The translations under genes were made by a program, and so were the position numbers. The notes under the pieces are model-generated. The model saw nothing but the letters and a program-made list of their open reading frames with translations. It was not told where the DNA came from and did not search any database. From Erysipelotrichaceae bacterium (lineage in GTDB: Bacteria > Bacillota_I > Bacilli_A > Erysipelotrichales > Erysipelotrichaceae), in NCBI GenBank assembly GCA_029227155.1, contig JAQXZJ010000085.1:1-33182 (forward strand): a stretch of 33,182 nt of DNA, written 5' to 3'. Shown here in pieces: positions 1-8,714 of this stretch (the stretch's first letter is position 1; every line of letters begins with the position of its first letter).

Positions 1-573
1 GCTGTGATTGCTATTTTTATCATGAAGTTTCCTAATCAGACGATTCTCTTTTTTCGTGGGATTGCTTCGATGATTCAGTGGCTTACTTACTTATTGTTTT
101 TTATATCAGTTGTAGGTGTTTTCTTTCCACAATATGCTTATGCACCAACTTCGTTGGTATTAAATTCTATTTTAACCGCATTTAAAATTTCTATTATTGT
201 CTGTGGCTCTTTGGTGTTGTCCGATTTGATTTTAAAACAGTTCAAAAAGCAGATTCATTCTTTAGCAAGCATTCTAGAGATCAATGATTTTGCAATGATG
301 GGATTGATCTTAAGTTGTGCAACTTCCATAGCTATTTTACCTCTTTATCAAAAAATGGATGCGAAAGGAAAATTGTTGAATGCGGCATTTGCAGTAAGCG
401 GTGCTTATTTTCTAGGAGGACAGTTAGGTTATATATCAAATATTGTTAGCAGTGGTTCTATTGTTGTCGTATACCTTCTAACAAAAATCGTATGTGGAAT
501 TTTAAGTATTGTAGTGATGTCATTTGTTAGTTCTAAGAAAGAATTATCCATTACTGATGATAATATAATTTAA
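1..573 (+). CDS. eutH: EutH-like ethanolamine permease, C-terminal fragment (5' end outside window)
   Basis: Frame is open from base 1. Multi-TM protein with 'QKMDAKGKLLNAAFAVSGAYFLGGQLGY', resembling the EutH C-terminal motif (KQMDTRGKVINCAFAVSAAFALGDHLGF, recalled from E. coli EutH). Confidence 0.75.
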   Translation, partial: AVIAIFIMKFPNQTILFFRGIASMIQWLTYLLFFISVVGVFFPQYAYAPTSLVLNSILTAFKISIIVCGSLVLSDLILKQFKKQIHSLASILEINDFAMMGLILSCATSIAILPLYQKMDAKGKLLNAAFAVSGAYFLGGQLGYISNIVSSGSIVVVYLLTKIVCGILSIVVMSFVSSKKELSITDDNII

Positions 574-1414
574 TTTGTTGTTCGATATCGAAATGTAATC
601 GTTCTATCGTACCATCAGTATAAACTTTATCCATATCGTTTCTGACGCTTTTAGGGAATATATTTTTCATATCATCGAAATAATAACTTCCATCTCTCGG
701 TATTCTAGAATCAGTGACGATATATTCTTCATCTATTTTTTCTACGGTTAATTGATAAGGAATAGAAGAACTACTATCTTGTTTAATGTTGTTATTCTCT
801 AGATAGTATTTTTCTTCTAGAACCCAAGCATATATCATAAAATAGGTTGATTTTTCTTCACATAAATATAGTTTCGTACTAATAAATGTTTTTTCATTAT
901 CATGATGTTTGGGATTACTATCTCCTTTTTCTACTAAATAGTTTTTGATCACATTTTCGATTTCTTCAAATTTTAGATCAATTGGTGGTGCATATTTAAA
1001 TCCCCAGGTACTAAATAATACCGGTTGATTGTTTTTCATTCGGTTAACGTCAGTACAAAATAGAGTGATTACAATTGCGAATAATACAAGGATCGAAAGG
1101 ATAGTCAATTTTAAGATATATGTAGAACTTTTTATCTTTTTATCGTGATAATTGATGGTATTGATAAAATTCTCTTCTAATCTTTCTTGATAATTTTCTT
1201 TATTTAGTCTTTCTCCGCTTAATAATTCATTGATTGTAATTCCTAATTCATCACAAAGCGGTTTGATTAATGATAAGTCTGGCATTCCACGTCCATTTTC
1301 CCATTTAGAAATAGCTCTATCTGTTACACCAATTTTATCGGCTAATTCTTGTTGTGTCATATTCTTTTCTTTGCGAAGTTCAAGTATGAATGCTCCTATT
1401 TTCTTTTGTTCCAT
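551..1414 (-). CDS. XRE-family HTH regulator with one TM helix and a C-terminal extracytoplasmic domain
   Basis: N-terminal HTH 'MTQQELADKIGVTDRAISKWENGRGMPDLSLI', one hydrophobic segment 'YILKLTILSILVLFAIVITLFC', then a ~160-aa soluble domain. Confidence 0.85.
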   Translation of the reverse strand: MEQKKIGAFILELRKEKNMTQQELADKIGVTDRAISKWENGRGMPDLSLIKPLCDELGITINELLSGERLNKENYQERLEENFINTINYHDKKIKSSTYILKLTILSILVLFAIVITLFCTDVNRMKNNQPVLFSTWGFKYAPPIDLKFEEIENVIKNYLVEKGDSNPKHHDNEKTFISTKLYLCEEKSTYFMIYAWVLEEKYYLENNNIKQDSSSSIPYQLTVEKIDEEYIVTDSRIPRDGSYYFDDMKNIFPKSVRNDMDKVYTDGTIERLHFDIEQQIKLYYHQ

Positions 1415-1486
1415 AAACGATCTCCTTTTACGGATTCATTTTAATATACTTCTAACATGATTTTACCAAACGAAGCGTAGAGTATA

Positions 1487-1511
1487 AAAAAAACCATGAA
1501 TTTCATGGTTT
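1487..1511 (-). terminator. Rho-independent terminator of the SIS-domain gene
   Basis: Palindrome AAACCATGAATTTCATGGTTT (1491-1511), with an A-run on the + strand to its left (U-run on the minus transcript). Overlaps the stop codon of the SIS gene. Confidence 0.75.
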
Positions 1512-2634
1512 ATTCTTCTGTAATCAGTTCATCATGATGATCAACATAGGATTCCGATTTGGTACTAATGATTTGTTTAAAGTTTTCACTGAATAATGGA
1601 TGACGACGCATGGTCTTTAATTCATCAGATACTGTATGTGCTAGTAGTTGGAAGAATACAACATTGTGCAAACTGCTGATGGATTCTTTTGCACGATGTG
1701 GGATCCGAATTGCATGATCGTCATCAACAGAAGGATCGTTTGTGATGATGAATGTATGATCGGTTACGGTGCGTGTTGCTCGATATGCTTGTACACAACG
1801 TTTTCCTGCTTCATCTCCCGCATCAATATAGACAACCGTATAACTTGGAGCAAGTTGTAGATTTGGACCGTGAATATATTCATCAACTTCATAATCTAAA
1901 CATGGGACATGAACGGTTTCTCCAACTTTTAATGCTCCTTCCATTGCCGTACCACGGTTGGTACCATTTCCAATAACATATAAATTATTCATGCTTGTGA
2001 AATCTTTACGATGGACTTGATAGATATGATCGAATGCATCAACCATCTCTTTATGAGCAACCATTGCTTGACGGAATTCTTCTTTTTCAGCCGCATATTG
2101 TTGAGATGATATCATTTCTTTCTTCCGAGCAACTTCTAAGCTAAATAACATAAAATAGGTAGCTAGTGTAACAACACCCTTGGTAACATAACCAATCAAC
2201 TCTTCACCAACACCATAGTTAACAACTAAGTCAGCTTCCGTTTTGAAGTCACTTTCAGGGTTACCGGTAATACCGATAGCAGGAATCTGTAATTGACGAC
2301 ACATGCGTAATGCATCGATGGTATTGGTGCTGCATCCGCTTTGTGAGACACAGACTACAAAATCATCAGGGCTTACGATGTGTTCATAGTGAGTAAAGGT
2401 AAATGGAGTGATAATTTTAACATCAATATTTAAATGTTCCATCACATAGTAACGTGCCATGTGGCTAGCATTATGGCTAGAACCACAAGCAACGATGATC
2501 ATTTGTTTATAATCTTTTTGTAAGAATGCTTCAACAAGGGAAGCCGTTAACTCATCGGAATGGTCTACATTATTTAAAACCACTTGAGGAGTTTCTAAAA
2601 TGTAATCTCTCATAGTAACGTGTAATTTGTTCAT
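1510..2634 (-). CDS. Double SIS-domain protein (GlmS isomerase-domain / FrlB / AgaS-like sugar isomerase or deglycase)
   Basis: 'IIVACGSSHNASHMARYYVM', 'VVCVSQSGCSTNTIDAL', 'VIGNGTNRGTAMEGALKVGETVHVPCLDYEVDEYIHGP' are typical of the SIS fold of GlmS-like enzymes. Confidence 0.85.
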   Translation of the reverse strand: MNKLHVTMRDYILETPQVVLNNVDHSDELTASLVEAFLQKDYKQMIIVACGSSHNASHMARYYVMEHLNIDVKIITPFTFTHYEHIVSPDDFVVCVSQSGCSTNTIDALRMCRQLQIPAIGITGNPESDFKTEADLVVNYGVGEELIGYVTKGVVTLATYFMLFSLEVARKKEMISSQQYAAEKEEFRQAMVAHKEMVDAFDHIYQVHRKDFTSMNNLYVIGNGTNRGTAMEGALKVGETVHVPCLDYEVDEYIHGPNLQLAPSYTVVYIDAGDEAGKRCVQAYRATRTVTDHTFIITNDPSVDDDHAIRIPHRAKESISSLHNVVFFQLLAHTVSDELKTMRRHPLFSENFKQIISTKSESYVDHHDELITEE

Positions 2635-2658
2635 AATATCTTTCTCCTTCTATTTTTT

Positions 2659-2702
2659 ATTATAGCACTAAATACCATTGTCAAGTATTTATTTCATGAC
2701 AA
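2659..2702. promoter_or_regulatory. Candidate operator/promoter region of the SIS gene, in the intergenic region shared with rsmG
   Basis: Overlapping inverted repeats AAATAC-N9-GTATTT (2670-2690) and TTGTCA-N13-TGACAA (2678-2702). They cover TTGACA on the minus strand (2679-2684), with TATAAT on the minus strand at 2659-2664 (14-bp spacer, short). Confidence 0.35.
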
Positions 2703-2738
2703 GATTCGATTATAATAATAGGGCAGAGGTGATTGATC

Positions 2739-3437
2739 ATGACGGAACAACAATTTCTATCACGTTTATCCTTGGAAGGGATTGTTTTGAATGAAAAACA
2801 ATGTCAACAGTTTAGGGATTATGCAAAATTGTTGGTAGAATGGAATGAAAAGATGAATTTAACAGCAATTACCGAGTTAGAAGAAATATATGAGAAACAT
2901 TTCTATGACTGTTTGTTAATTCATCGTTTGATTGATCTTAAAGGTAGTTTGTGTGATGTTGGAGCGGGTGCTGGATTTCCTAGTATTCCATGCAAAATTG
3001 TTTTTCCTGAACTATCAATTACCATTATAGAACCATTGCAGAAACGCTGTGTTTTTTTGCGTGAGTTGTGTCATCAGTTAGGGTTAGAAAATGTAACGAT
3101 TGTTAATGAACGGGCGGAGGATGTAGCTAAGGATAGTCAAATGAGATTTGATTTGGTTACTGCTAGAGCAGTAGCGAACCTTAGAGTGTTATCTGAGTTA
3201 TGTATTCCACTTGTGAAAAAGAATGGTTATTTTATTGCGATGAAAGGAATGAATGGCTTAGAGGAAAAAGAAGCAGCATCACATGCTGTTTCAACACTAG
3301 GTTGTTCATGCATCAAGGAAGACGTGGTGCATTTGTCTGATGGATCCCATCGGGTGAATCTTTTATATCAAAAGTTTAAAGAAACACCAAAAGGATATCC
3401 TAGGATGTATGCAAAAATAAAGAAGAACCCTTTATAG
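2739..3437 (+). CDS. rsmG: 16S rRNA (guanine527-N7)-methyltransferase RsmG (GidB)
   Basis: 'LCDVGAGAGFPSIPCKIVFPELSITIIEPLQKRCVFL' SAM-binding motif. ATG 2739 preceded by AGAGGTGA. Followed by noc-parA-parB, the usual order. Confidence 0.95.
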   Translation: MTEQQFLSRLSLEGIVLNEKQCQQFRDYAKLLVEWNEKMNLTAITELEEIYEKHFYDCLLIHRLIDLKGSLCDVGAGAGFPSIPCKIVFPELSITIIEPLQKRCVFLRELCHQLGLENVTIVNERAEDVAKDSQMRFDLVTARAVANLRVLSELCIPLVKKNGYFIAMKGMNGLEEKEAASHAVSTLGCSCIKEDVVHLSDGSHRVNLLYQKFKETPKGYPRMYAKIKKNPL

Positions 3438-3446
3438 GAGGAGGAA

Positions 3447-4211
3447 ATGGAAACTGTTGAGATCGAATTATCTTTGATTCATCCCAATCCTTATCAGCCA
3501 AGATTGGAATTTGATCAAAGCGCGTTAGAAGAATTATCAAAATCTATTATAGAAAATGGCTTATTACAACCAATTGTTGTTCGTGAAGTGTTTGATGGAT
3601 ATGAAATCATTGCTGGTGAACGACGTTTTCGTGCCTGCCGGTTAGCGAATTTAACGAAGGTTCCTTGTATGATTTTGGAAGCAAATGAATTGCAGACAGC
3701 TCAAATGGCTTTAGTTGAGAATATTCAACGGGAAAATTTAAATGCAATTGAAGAAGCAAAAGCATATATTCAAATGATGCGTATGAGTGATATGACGCAA
3801 GAAGAATTGGCGAAGAAGGTAGGAAAACGACAATCTACAATTGCGAATAAGATTCGTTTATTGAATCTAAGTGAAGCAGTACAACAGGAAGTAGTTGCTC
3901 GTAATATTAGCGAGCGTCATGCAAGAGCATTGTTGCCATTAACGGAACAACAGCAACAACAGGCATTAGATGAAATCTTGTCAGGTAAATTGACGGTTAG
4001 TCAGACGGAGCATTTAGTGTCTCATACATATCAGCCAAAGAAGCGTACCCAGAAGAAAAGTACGGGAAAAGGTTTTACTCGGAATATTCAAATTGCGAGA
4101 AATACAATTATTCAGGCGGTACAATTGATTGAAAAAACAAACATTGAAGTAAAGACGGAAGAAGAAGACAAAGAAAATGAGTATGTGATTACAATTCACA
4201 TAAAAAAATAA
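3447..4211 (+). CDS. noc: ParB-family nucleoid occlusion protein Noc
   Basis: ParB N-terminal domain 'HPNPYQPRLEFD...IIAGERRFRACRLA...LVENIQRENLNAIEEA', with Noc-like HTH 'GKRQSTIANKIRLL...ISERHARALLPL'. Located between rsmG and parA. Confidence 0.88.
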   Translation: METVEIELSLIHPNPYQPRLEFDQSALEELSKSIIENGLLQPIVVREVFDGYEIIAGERRFRACRLANLTKVPCMILEANELQTAQMALVENIQRENLNAIEEAKAYIQMMRMSDMTQEELAKKVGKRQSTIANKIRLLNLSEAVQQEVVARNISERHARALLPLTEQQQQQALDEILSGKLTVSQTEHLVSHTYQPKKRTQKKSTGKGFTRNIQIARNTIIQAVQLIEKTNIEVKTEEEDKENEYVITIHIKK

Positions 4212-4250
4212 TGGATTCTATGGTAAAATGTAGTGCAAAGGAGTGAGAGA

Positions 4251-5015
4251 ATGGGGAAAATAATTGCTATTGCTAACCAAAAAGGTGGCGTTGGTAAGAC
4301 AACAACAAGTGTGAATTTAGCAGCTGGTTTGGCATATAGTCATAAAAAAGTACTTTTAATTGATTTTGACCCCCAAGGAAATGCCACTCAGGGACTGGGA
4401 GAGAAAAAGGGTGTTACTTATAGCTCATATGATTTGATCTTGAGAGATAAAGAAGTTTCTGATTGTGTTAAAAAGTTATCGCGTCCACCAATGGATCTGA
4501 TTCCTGCAACGATTGATTTAGCAGGTGCTGATTTAGAGATGGTTGAATATAAAGTGGGAAGAGAAAAGTTATTAAAGAATAAGTTAGATAAAGTGAAGAA
4601 GGACTATGATTTTATTATTATCGATTGTCCTCCATCATTGGGATTATTGAATACCAATGCCTTAACTGCAGCTGATTCAGTAATTATTCCGGTTCAATGT
4701 GAGTATTATGCTTTGGAAGGGTTGACGCAATTATTAGCGACGATTCGTTTGGTTAAAAAGTTGTTTAATAATGATCTGTTTATTGAGGGTGTCTTGTTAA
4801 CAATGTTTGATGCTCGTACAAAATTGAGTTATGAAGTTCAGGCAGAAGTTAGAAAGTACTTTAAAGAACGGGTATATAAATGTTATATACCAAGAAATAT
4901 CAAGTTGTCGGAAGCGCCTTCTGCAGGCAAGACAATTTATGAACATGATGTATATTCTGAAGGAGCAAAAGCTTATGCCTTGTTGGCTAAAGAAGTAATT
5001 GCTCAGAATTCTTAG
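4251..5015 (+). CDS. parA: Chromosome partitioning ATPase ParA/Soj
   Basis: Deviant Walker A 'ANQKGGVGKTTTSVNLAAGLA', 'LLIDFDPQGNATQGLG', 'YDFIIIDCPPSLGLL'. RBS AAAGGAG before ATG 4251. Confidence 0.96.
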   Translation: MGKIIAIANQKGGVGKTTTSVNLAAGLAYSHKKVLLIDFDPQGNATQGLGEKKGVTYSSYDLILRDKEVSDCVKKLSRPPMDLIPATIDLAGADLEMVEYKVGREKLLKNKLDKVKKDYDFIIIDCPPSLGLLNTNALTAADSVIIPVQCEYYALEGLTQLLATIRLVKKLFNNDLFIEGVLLTMFDARTKLSYEVQAEVRKYFKERVYKCYIPRNIKLSEAPSAGKTIYEHDVYSEGAKAYALLAKEVIAQNS

Positions 5016-5027
5016 GAGGTGGAATGG

Positions 5028-5900
5028 ATGAAAGGTGAGAAGCGATTGGGCACAGGCCTCGGTGCAATATTTGGGGATGATTTATCCATGGCCATTGAAG
5101 CCATTCAATCGGATGCTCAACATAATGGAGGTTCTGTTGAACTTCCAGTAGATAGGATTTTTCCAAACCCTTATCAGCCAAGAAAAGAGTTTGATCAAAA
5201 AGCATTGGAAGAGTTAGCAGATTCGATTCGTGATCATGGAGTGTTTACACCAATCCTAGTAAAAGAAATTGATTCTGGCTATGTTTTAATTGCTGGAGAA
5301 CGTCGTTTGCGTGCATCTAAATTGGCTGGCTTAGAAAAGATTCCAGCAATTGTAAAAGAGTTTAGTGATGAACAAATGATGGAAATTTCCTTGTTGGAGA
5401 ATATCCAACGGGAAGATTTAACTGCTATTGAAGAAGCAAATTCCTATGAACAATTGATTCATAAATTGGGATATACGCAAGAACAACTAGCAAAACGAAT
5501 TGGTAAATCAAGAGAACACGTTGCAAATCAGTTGCGTTTATTACGTTTGCCTCAAGAAGTTCAAAAAATGGTTTCTGATAAAGTGTTAAGCATGGGACAG
5601 GTTCGTCCTTTGATTACACTGGAAAATGATAAAACAATTGTAGAGCTTGCTAATAAAATCAAAAAAGAAGGATTATCCGTTCGTCAAGTTGAGAAAATGG
5701 TTAAAAATGAAAAGAAGAGCGGATTTGAAAAAGCAAAGAATGAAGTTCTTGTTGATACTGCTTTATTAAATGTACAACGAATCATTCAAGAACGGTTATC
5801 AACTACAGTTGCGGTTACAGATCATGAAATTCGGATTCGTTATTCGGATGTTGATGATTTGAATCGTATATTGGAAATAATTGATTGTTTAGATAATTAA
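5028..5900 (+). CDS. parB: Chromosome partitioning protein ParB/Spo0J
   Basis: 'RLGTGLGAIFGDD' N-terminal motif, 'IFPNPYQPRKEFD...LIAGERRLRASKLA', HTH 'GKSREHVANQLRLL'. RBS AGGAGGT before ATG 5028. Confidence 0.95.
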   Translation: MKGEKRLGTGLGAIFGDDLSMAIEAIQSDAQHNGGSVELPVDRIFPNPYQPRKEFDQKALEELADSIRDHGVFTPILVKEIDSGYVLIAGERRLRASKLAGLEKIPAIVKEFSDEQMMEISLLENIQREDLTAIEEANSYEQLIHKLGYTQEQLAKRIGKSREHVANQLRLLRLPQEVQKMVSDKVLSMGQVRPLITLENDKTIVELANKIKKEGLSVRQVEKMVKNEKKSGFEKAKNEVLVDTALLNVQRIIQERLSTTVAVTDHEIRIRYSDVDDLNRILEIIDCLDN

Positions 5901-5901
5901 G

Positions 5902-5931
5902 AAGTAACTTCCGTGTGAAGTTGCTTTTTTT
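5902..5931. terminator. Terminator between parB and the convergent SRAP gene
   Basis: AAGTAACTTCCGTGTGAAGTTGCTTTTTTT: stem GTAACTTC/GAAGTTGC (one G-T pair) and a T-run. Confidence 0.7.
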
Positions 5932-6466
5932 ATATATGAAGTTTTAATTCAGGCATTACACTTTGTACTAGAAAATCATAATTATTTCCTAGGCAATAAT
6001 CATTTGCTTCTTGTTGGTTAAAAACAACAGGGGTTCTAGGATGAATAGAGGCTAAAACACCATAAGAATCTTTTGTAAGAATAGAGAATGCTTTTGTTTC
6101 ATAATCATAAATTCCAGCAAAATAACAGAGATGTTCATCAGTAGTCAAATAGTATTTACGTTTTTGTTTATCCCATTCATAAAAACCATTTGCTAATACA
6201 ACACAACGATTTTGTTTATAACTGGTTTGAAATAACTTCTTCTCTTTTACTGTTTCACTTCTGGTATTGATAATGATTCCTTGATCCCATTTTGGATAGC
6301 CCCATTTCATTACTTGTGGTTCCATTTTTCCTTCTTTTGCACATAATACAATTGCATTTTGAGAAGGAAAGATTTCATTTGATGCGAAATCTGTAGTTTG
6401 TTCTCGTACTTTCTCAAAATAAGATTTCGATTCTTCATCTTCTACTAAAAAATAACGTCCACACAT
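5930..6466 (-). CDS. SRAP (SOS response-associated peptidase / HMCES-YedK) family protein
   Basis: Starts MCGRYF with catalytic Cys2; 'MKWGYPKW...IINTRSETV', 'RCVVLANGFYEW', 'SIHPRTPVVF' are SRAP motifs. Confidence 0.93.
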   Translation of the reverse strand: MCGRYFLVEDEESKSYFEKVREQTTDFASNEIFPSQNAIVLCAKEGKMEPQVMKWGYPKWDQGIIINTRSETVKEKKLFQTSYKQNRCVVLANGFYEWDKQKRKYYLTTDEHLCYFAGIYDYETKAFSILTKDSYGVLASIHPRTPVVFNQQEANDYCLGNNYDFLVQSVMPELKLHI

Positions 6467-6601
6467 AGATTTGTCCTCTTTTCTTATACTAATGTTATAT
6501 CCCAAAGAAGAAAGAATAACTAGTGTATCAAGGGAAGTATGATATAATAGTGTGAAAAAACTTGAAAATGAAGTAAAATGAAAGTAGAAATGAGGGATTC
6601 G

Positions 6602-7933
6602 ATGTTAAATGATACGATAGCAGCAATCGCTACAGGAAGAGATCTGTCTGCAGTCTCTATTATTCGTATAAGTGGTGATCAAGCGATTGATACAATAAAT
6701 GCCTTATTTTCAAAACCATTAGATCAGGTGGAAAGCCATACGATTCATTATGGATACATAAAAAACCCATTGACGAAACAAACAGTAGATGAAGTTTTGG
6801 TCAGTGTTTTTCGTGCGCCTAAAACATATACTCGAGAAGACGTAGTAGAAATCAATTGTCATGGAGGTGCATATGTGACTCGAGAAGTATTATCTTTGGT
6901 ACTCTCTCAAGGAGTTCGCTTAGCAGAACCAGGAGAATTTACCAAACGTGCTTTTCTGAATGGTAGAATTGATTTGACGCAAGCAGAAGCGATACAGGAC
7001 TTGTTAGAAGCGAAACATGAAGATCATCTGCATCTAGCAATGAATGCGTTAAAAGGAAGCGTTCACCAGTTAATTGATCCATTGATGGAACAATTGGTTC
7101 AAATGATCTCAAATATTGAAGTGAACATTGATTATCCAGAATATGATGATGTGCAAGTGATTACCCATGATATCTTGTTACCAAAAACAGAAGAATGGTT
7201 AATCAAAATTCAGAAAATATTAGATAAAGCAAATCAGAGTTCGATGATCAAAGAAGGAATTCAAACAGCTATTATTGGGAAACCAAATGTAGGAAAAAGT
7301 AGTTTATTAAATGCGTTATTAGAAGAAGATAAGGCAATTGTTACCGATATTGCAGGAACGACAAGGGATATTGTAGAAGGAGATGTTCGTTTACAGAACA
7401 TTACTTTACATTTAATGGATACTGCAGGAATTCGTGAAACAAAAGATGTTGTAGAACAATTAGGAATTGAGAAAAGTAAAGAAGTTGTCAAACAAGCTCA
7501 ACTAGTCATTCTTGTTTTAGATAATAGTCAGCCACTAGATGAAGAAGATCAACAGTTATTAGAGTTGACCAAAGATCAAAATAGAATTCTTGTTTATAAC
7601 AAGAGTGATTTAGGAAATATGCATGAAGGAATTACAATTCGTGCAAAAGAAGGTAAAATTGAACCGTTGATTGCAGAAATCAATCGTCGTTATGAAGAAC
7701 CACATGCTGTAATTGATGAACCAACACTGTCTAATTCAAGACAGATTGGTTTGATGAGACAGGCACAACTAGCAATGATGAAAGTAAAAGAAGCATTGGA
7801 AATGGATGTGGAATTGGATCTGGTTGCGATTGATCTACAAGAATGTTATCGTTGTTTGAAAGAGATTGAAGGCAGTTATAGTAAGGAAGGATTACTGGAT
7901 GAGATATTCAGCCGGTTCTGTTTAGGTAAGTAA
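6602..7933 (+). CDS. mnmE: tRNA modification GTPase MnmE (TrmE)
   Basis: 'DTIAAIATGRDLSAVSIIRISG', GTPase motifs 'GKPNVGKSSLLNALL', 'DIAGTTRDIVEG', 'DTAGIRETKD', and C-terminal 'FCLGK'. Confidence 0.97.
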   Translation: MLNDTIAAIATGRDLSAVSIIRISGDQAIDTINALFSKPLDQVESHTIHYGYIKNPLTKQTVDEVLVSVFRAPKTYTREDVVEINCHGGAYVTREVLSLVLSQGVRLAEPGEFTKRAFLNGRIDLTQAEAIQDLLEAKHEDHLHLAMNALKGSVHQLIDPLMEQLVQMISNIEVNIDYPEYDDVQVITHDILLPKTEEWLIKIQKILDKANQSSMIKEGIQTAIIGKPNVGKSSLLNALLEEDKAIVTDIAGTTRDIVEGDVRLQNITLHLMDTAGIRETKDVVEQLGIEKSKEVVKQAQLVILVLDNSQPLDEEDQQLLELTKDQNRILVYNKSDLGNMHEGITIRAKEGKIEPLIAEINRRYEEPHAVIDEPTLSNSRQIGLMRQAQLAMMKVKEALEMDVELDLVAIDLQECYRCLKEIEGSYSKEGLLDEIFSRFCLGK

Positions 7934-7934
7934 T

Positions 7935-8702
7935 ATGAGTTATTGGATTGATAGTCATGCACACATGGTAGATGAAGTATTTCAAGAACATTTTGATGAG
8001 TATATGCAGCGAGCAAAAGAGTATGGAGTTGGAAAAACTTTGTGCATCTGTTTAAATTTAGCTGAATTAAAACGTGGATTTCAATTACAACAACAGTATC
8101 CACAATTGGATTTAGCTGTTGGATACTATCCAAGTGATATTCCTCATTTGACAGAAGAAGACTGGCAAGGATTAGAAGAAGCAGCACAGGATGAACGGGT
8201 TATTGCGATTGGTGAAATTGGATTGGATTACTATTGGGATAAGAGCTTTATCGAACAACAAAAAGAAGGATTTATTCGTCAGATTGAATTAGCCAATCGA
8301 GTGAATAAACCCGTATTGGTTCATGCCCGTGATGCATCTTTAGACACTTATGACATTTTAAAGGAACATCCTGTTAACGCAAAAGGAATCCTTCATTGTT
8401 ACAGTGGTTCAAAAGAAATGGCAAAGCGTTTTGAACAACTAGGTATGTATTTCTCCTTTGCTGGGCCTTTGACATTTAAAAATTCTAAAGTCGCAAAAGA
8501 AGTCGCAAAGGAATTACCATTGAATCGGATGTTTGTGGAAACAGATAGTCCTTATTTAACACCAGAGCCTCATCGTGGTAAACAAAATGAAACTGCCTAT
8601 GTGAAATATGTAGGAGAATATTTAGCAGAATTAAAACAATTAGATAAAGAAATCGTACAAAAACAAATGATTGAAAATTATCAGACATTATTTAATAAAT
8701 AG
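7935..8702 (+). CDS. tatD: TatD-family metal-dependent DNase
   Basis: 'DSHAHMVDE', 'AIGEIGLDYYWD', 'KPVLVHARDA', 'LHCYSG', 'FVETDSPYLTPEPHRG'. Confidence 0.95.
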   Translation: MSYWIDSHAHMVDEVFQEHFDEYMQRAKEYGVGKTLCICLNLAELKRGFQLQQQYPQLDLAVGYYPSDIPHLTEEDWQGLEEAAQDERVIAIGEIGLDYYWDKSFIEQQKEGFIRQIELANRVNKPVLVHARDASLDTYDILKEHPVNAKGILHCYSGSKEMAKRFEQLGMYFSFAGPLTFKNSKVAKEVAKELPLNRMFVETDSPYLTPEPHRGKQNETAYVKYVGEYLAELKQLDKEIVQKQMIENYQTLFNK

Positions 8703-8714
8703 AAAGTAGTAGGT

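Noticed and set aside
625-634. DnaA-box-like TTATCCATA/TTATCCATG words (also near 5076)
   Set aside because: Isolated and one or more mismatches from TTATCCACA; no cluster or DUE, so no oriC in this window.
1230-1976. Small + strand ORFs 1230..1460, 1648..1860 and 1752..1976
   Set aside because: Antisense to the strong XRE and SIS coding regions, with no RBS or recognisable protein features.
3723-3736. Noc-binding-site-like ATTCAACGGGAAAA inside noc (similar word in parB)
   Set aside because: Only about 10 of 14 matches to ATTTCCCGGGAAAT, and it encodes the conserved ENIQRE motif, so coding constraint explains it.
4014-5205. Minus-strand ORFs 4014..4199 and 4987..5205
   Set aside because: Antisense to noc and parA/parB; low-complexity translations and no initiation signals.
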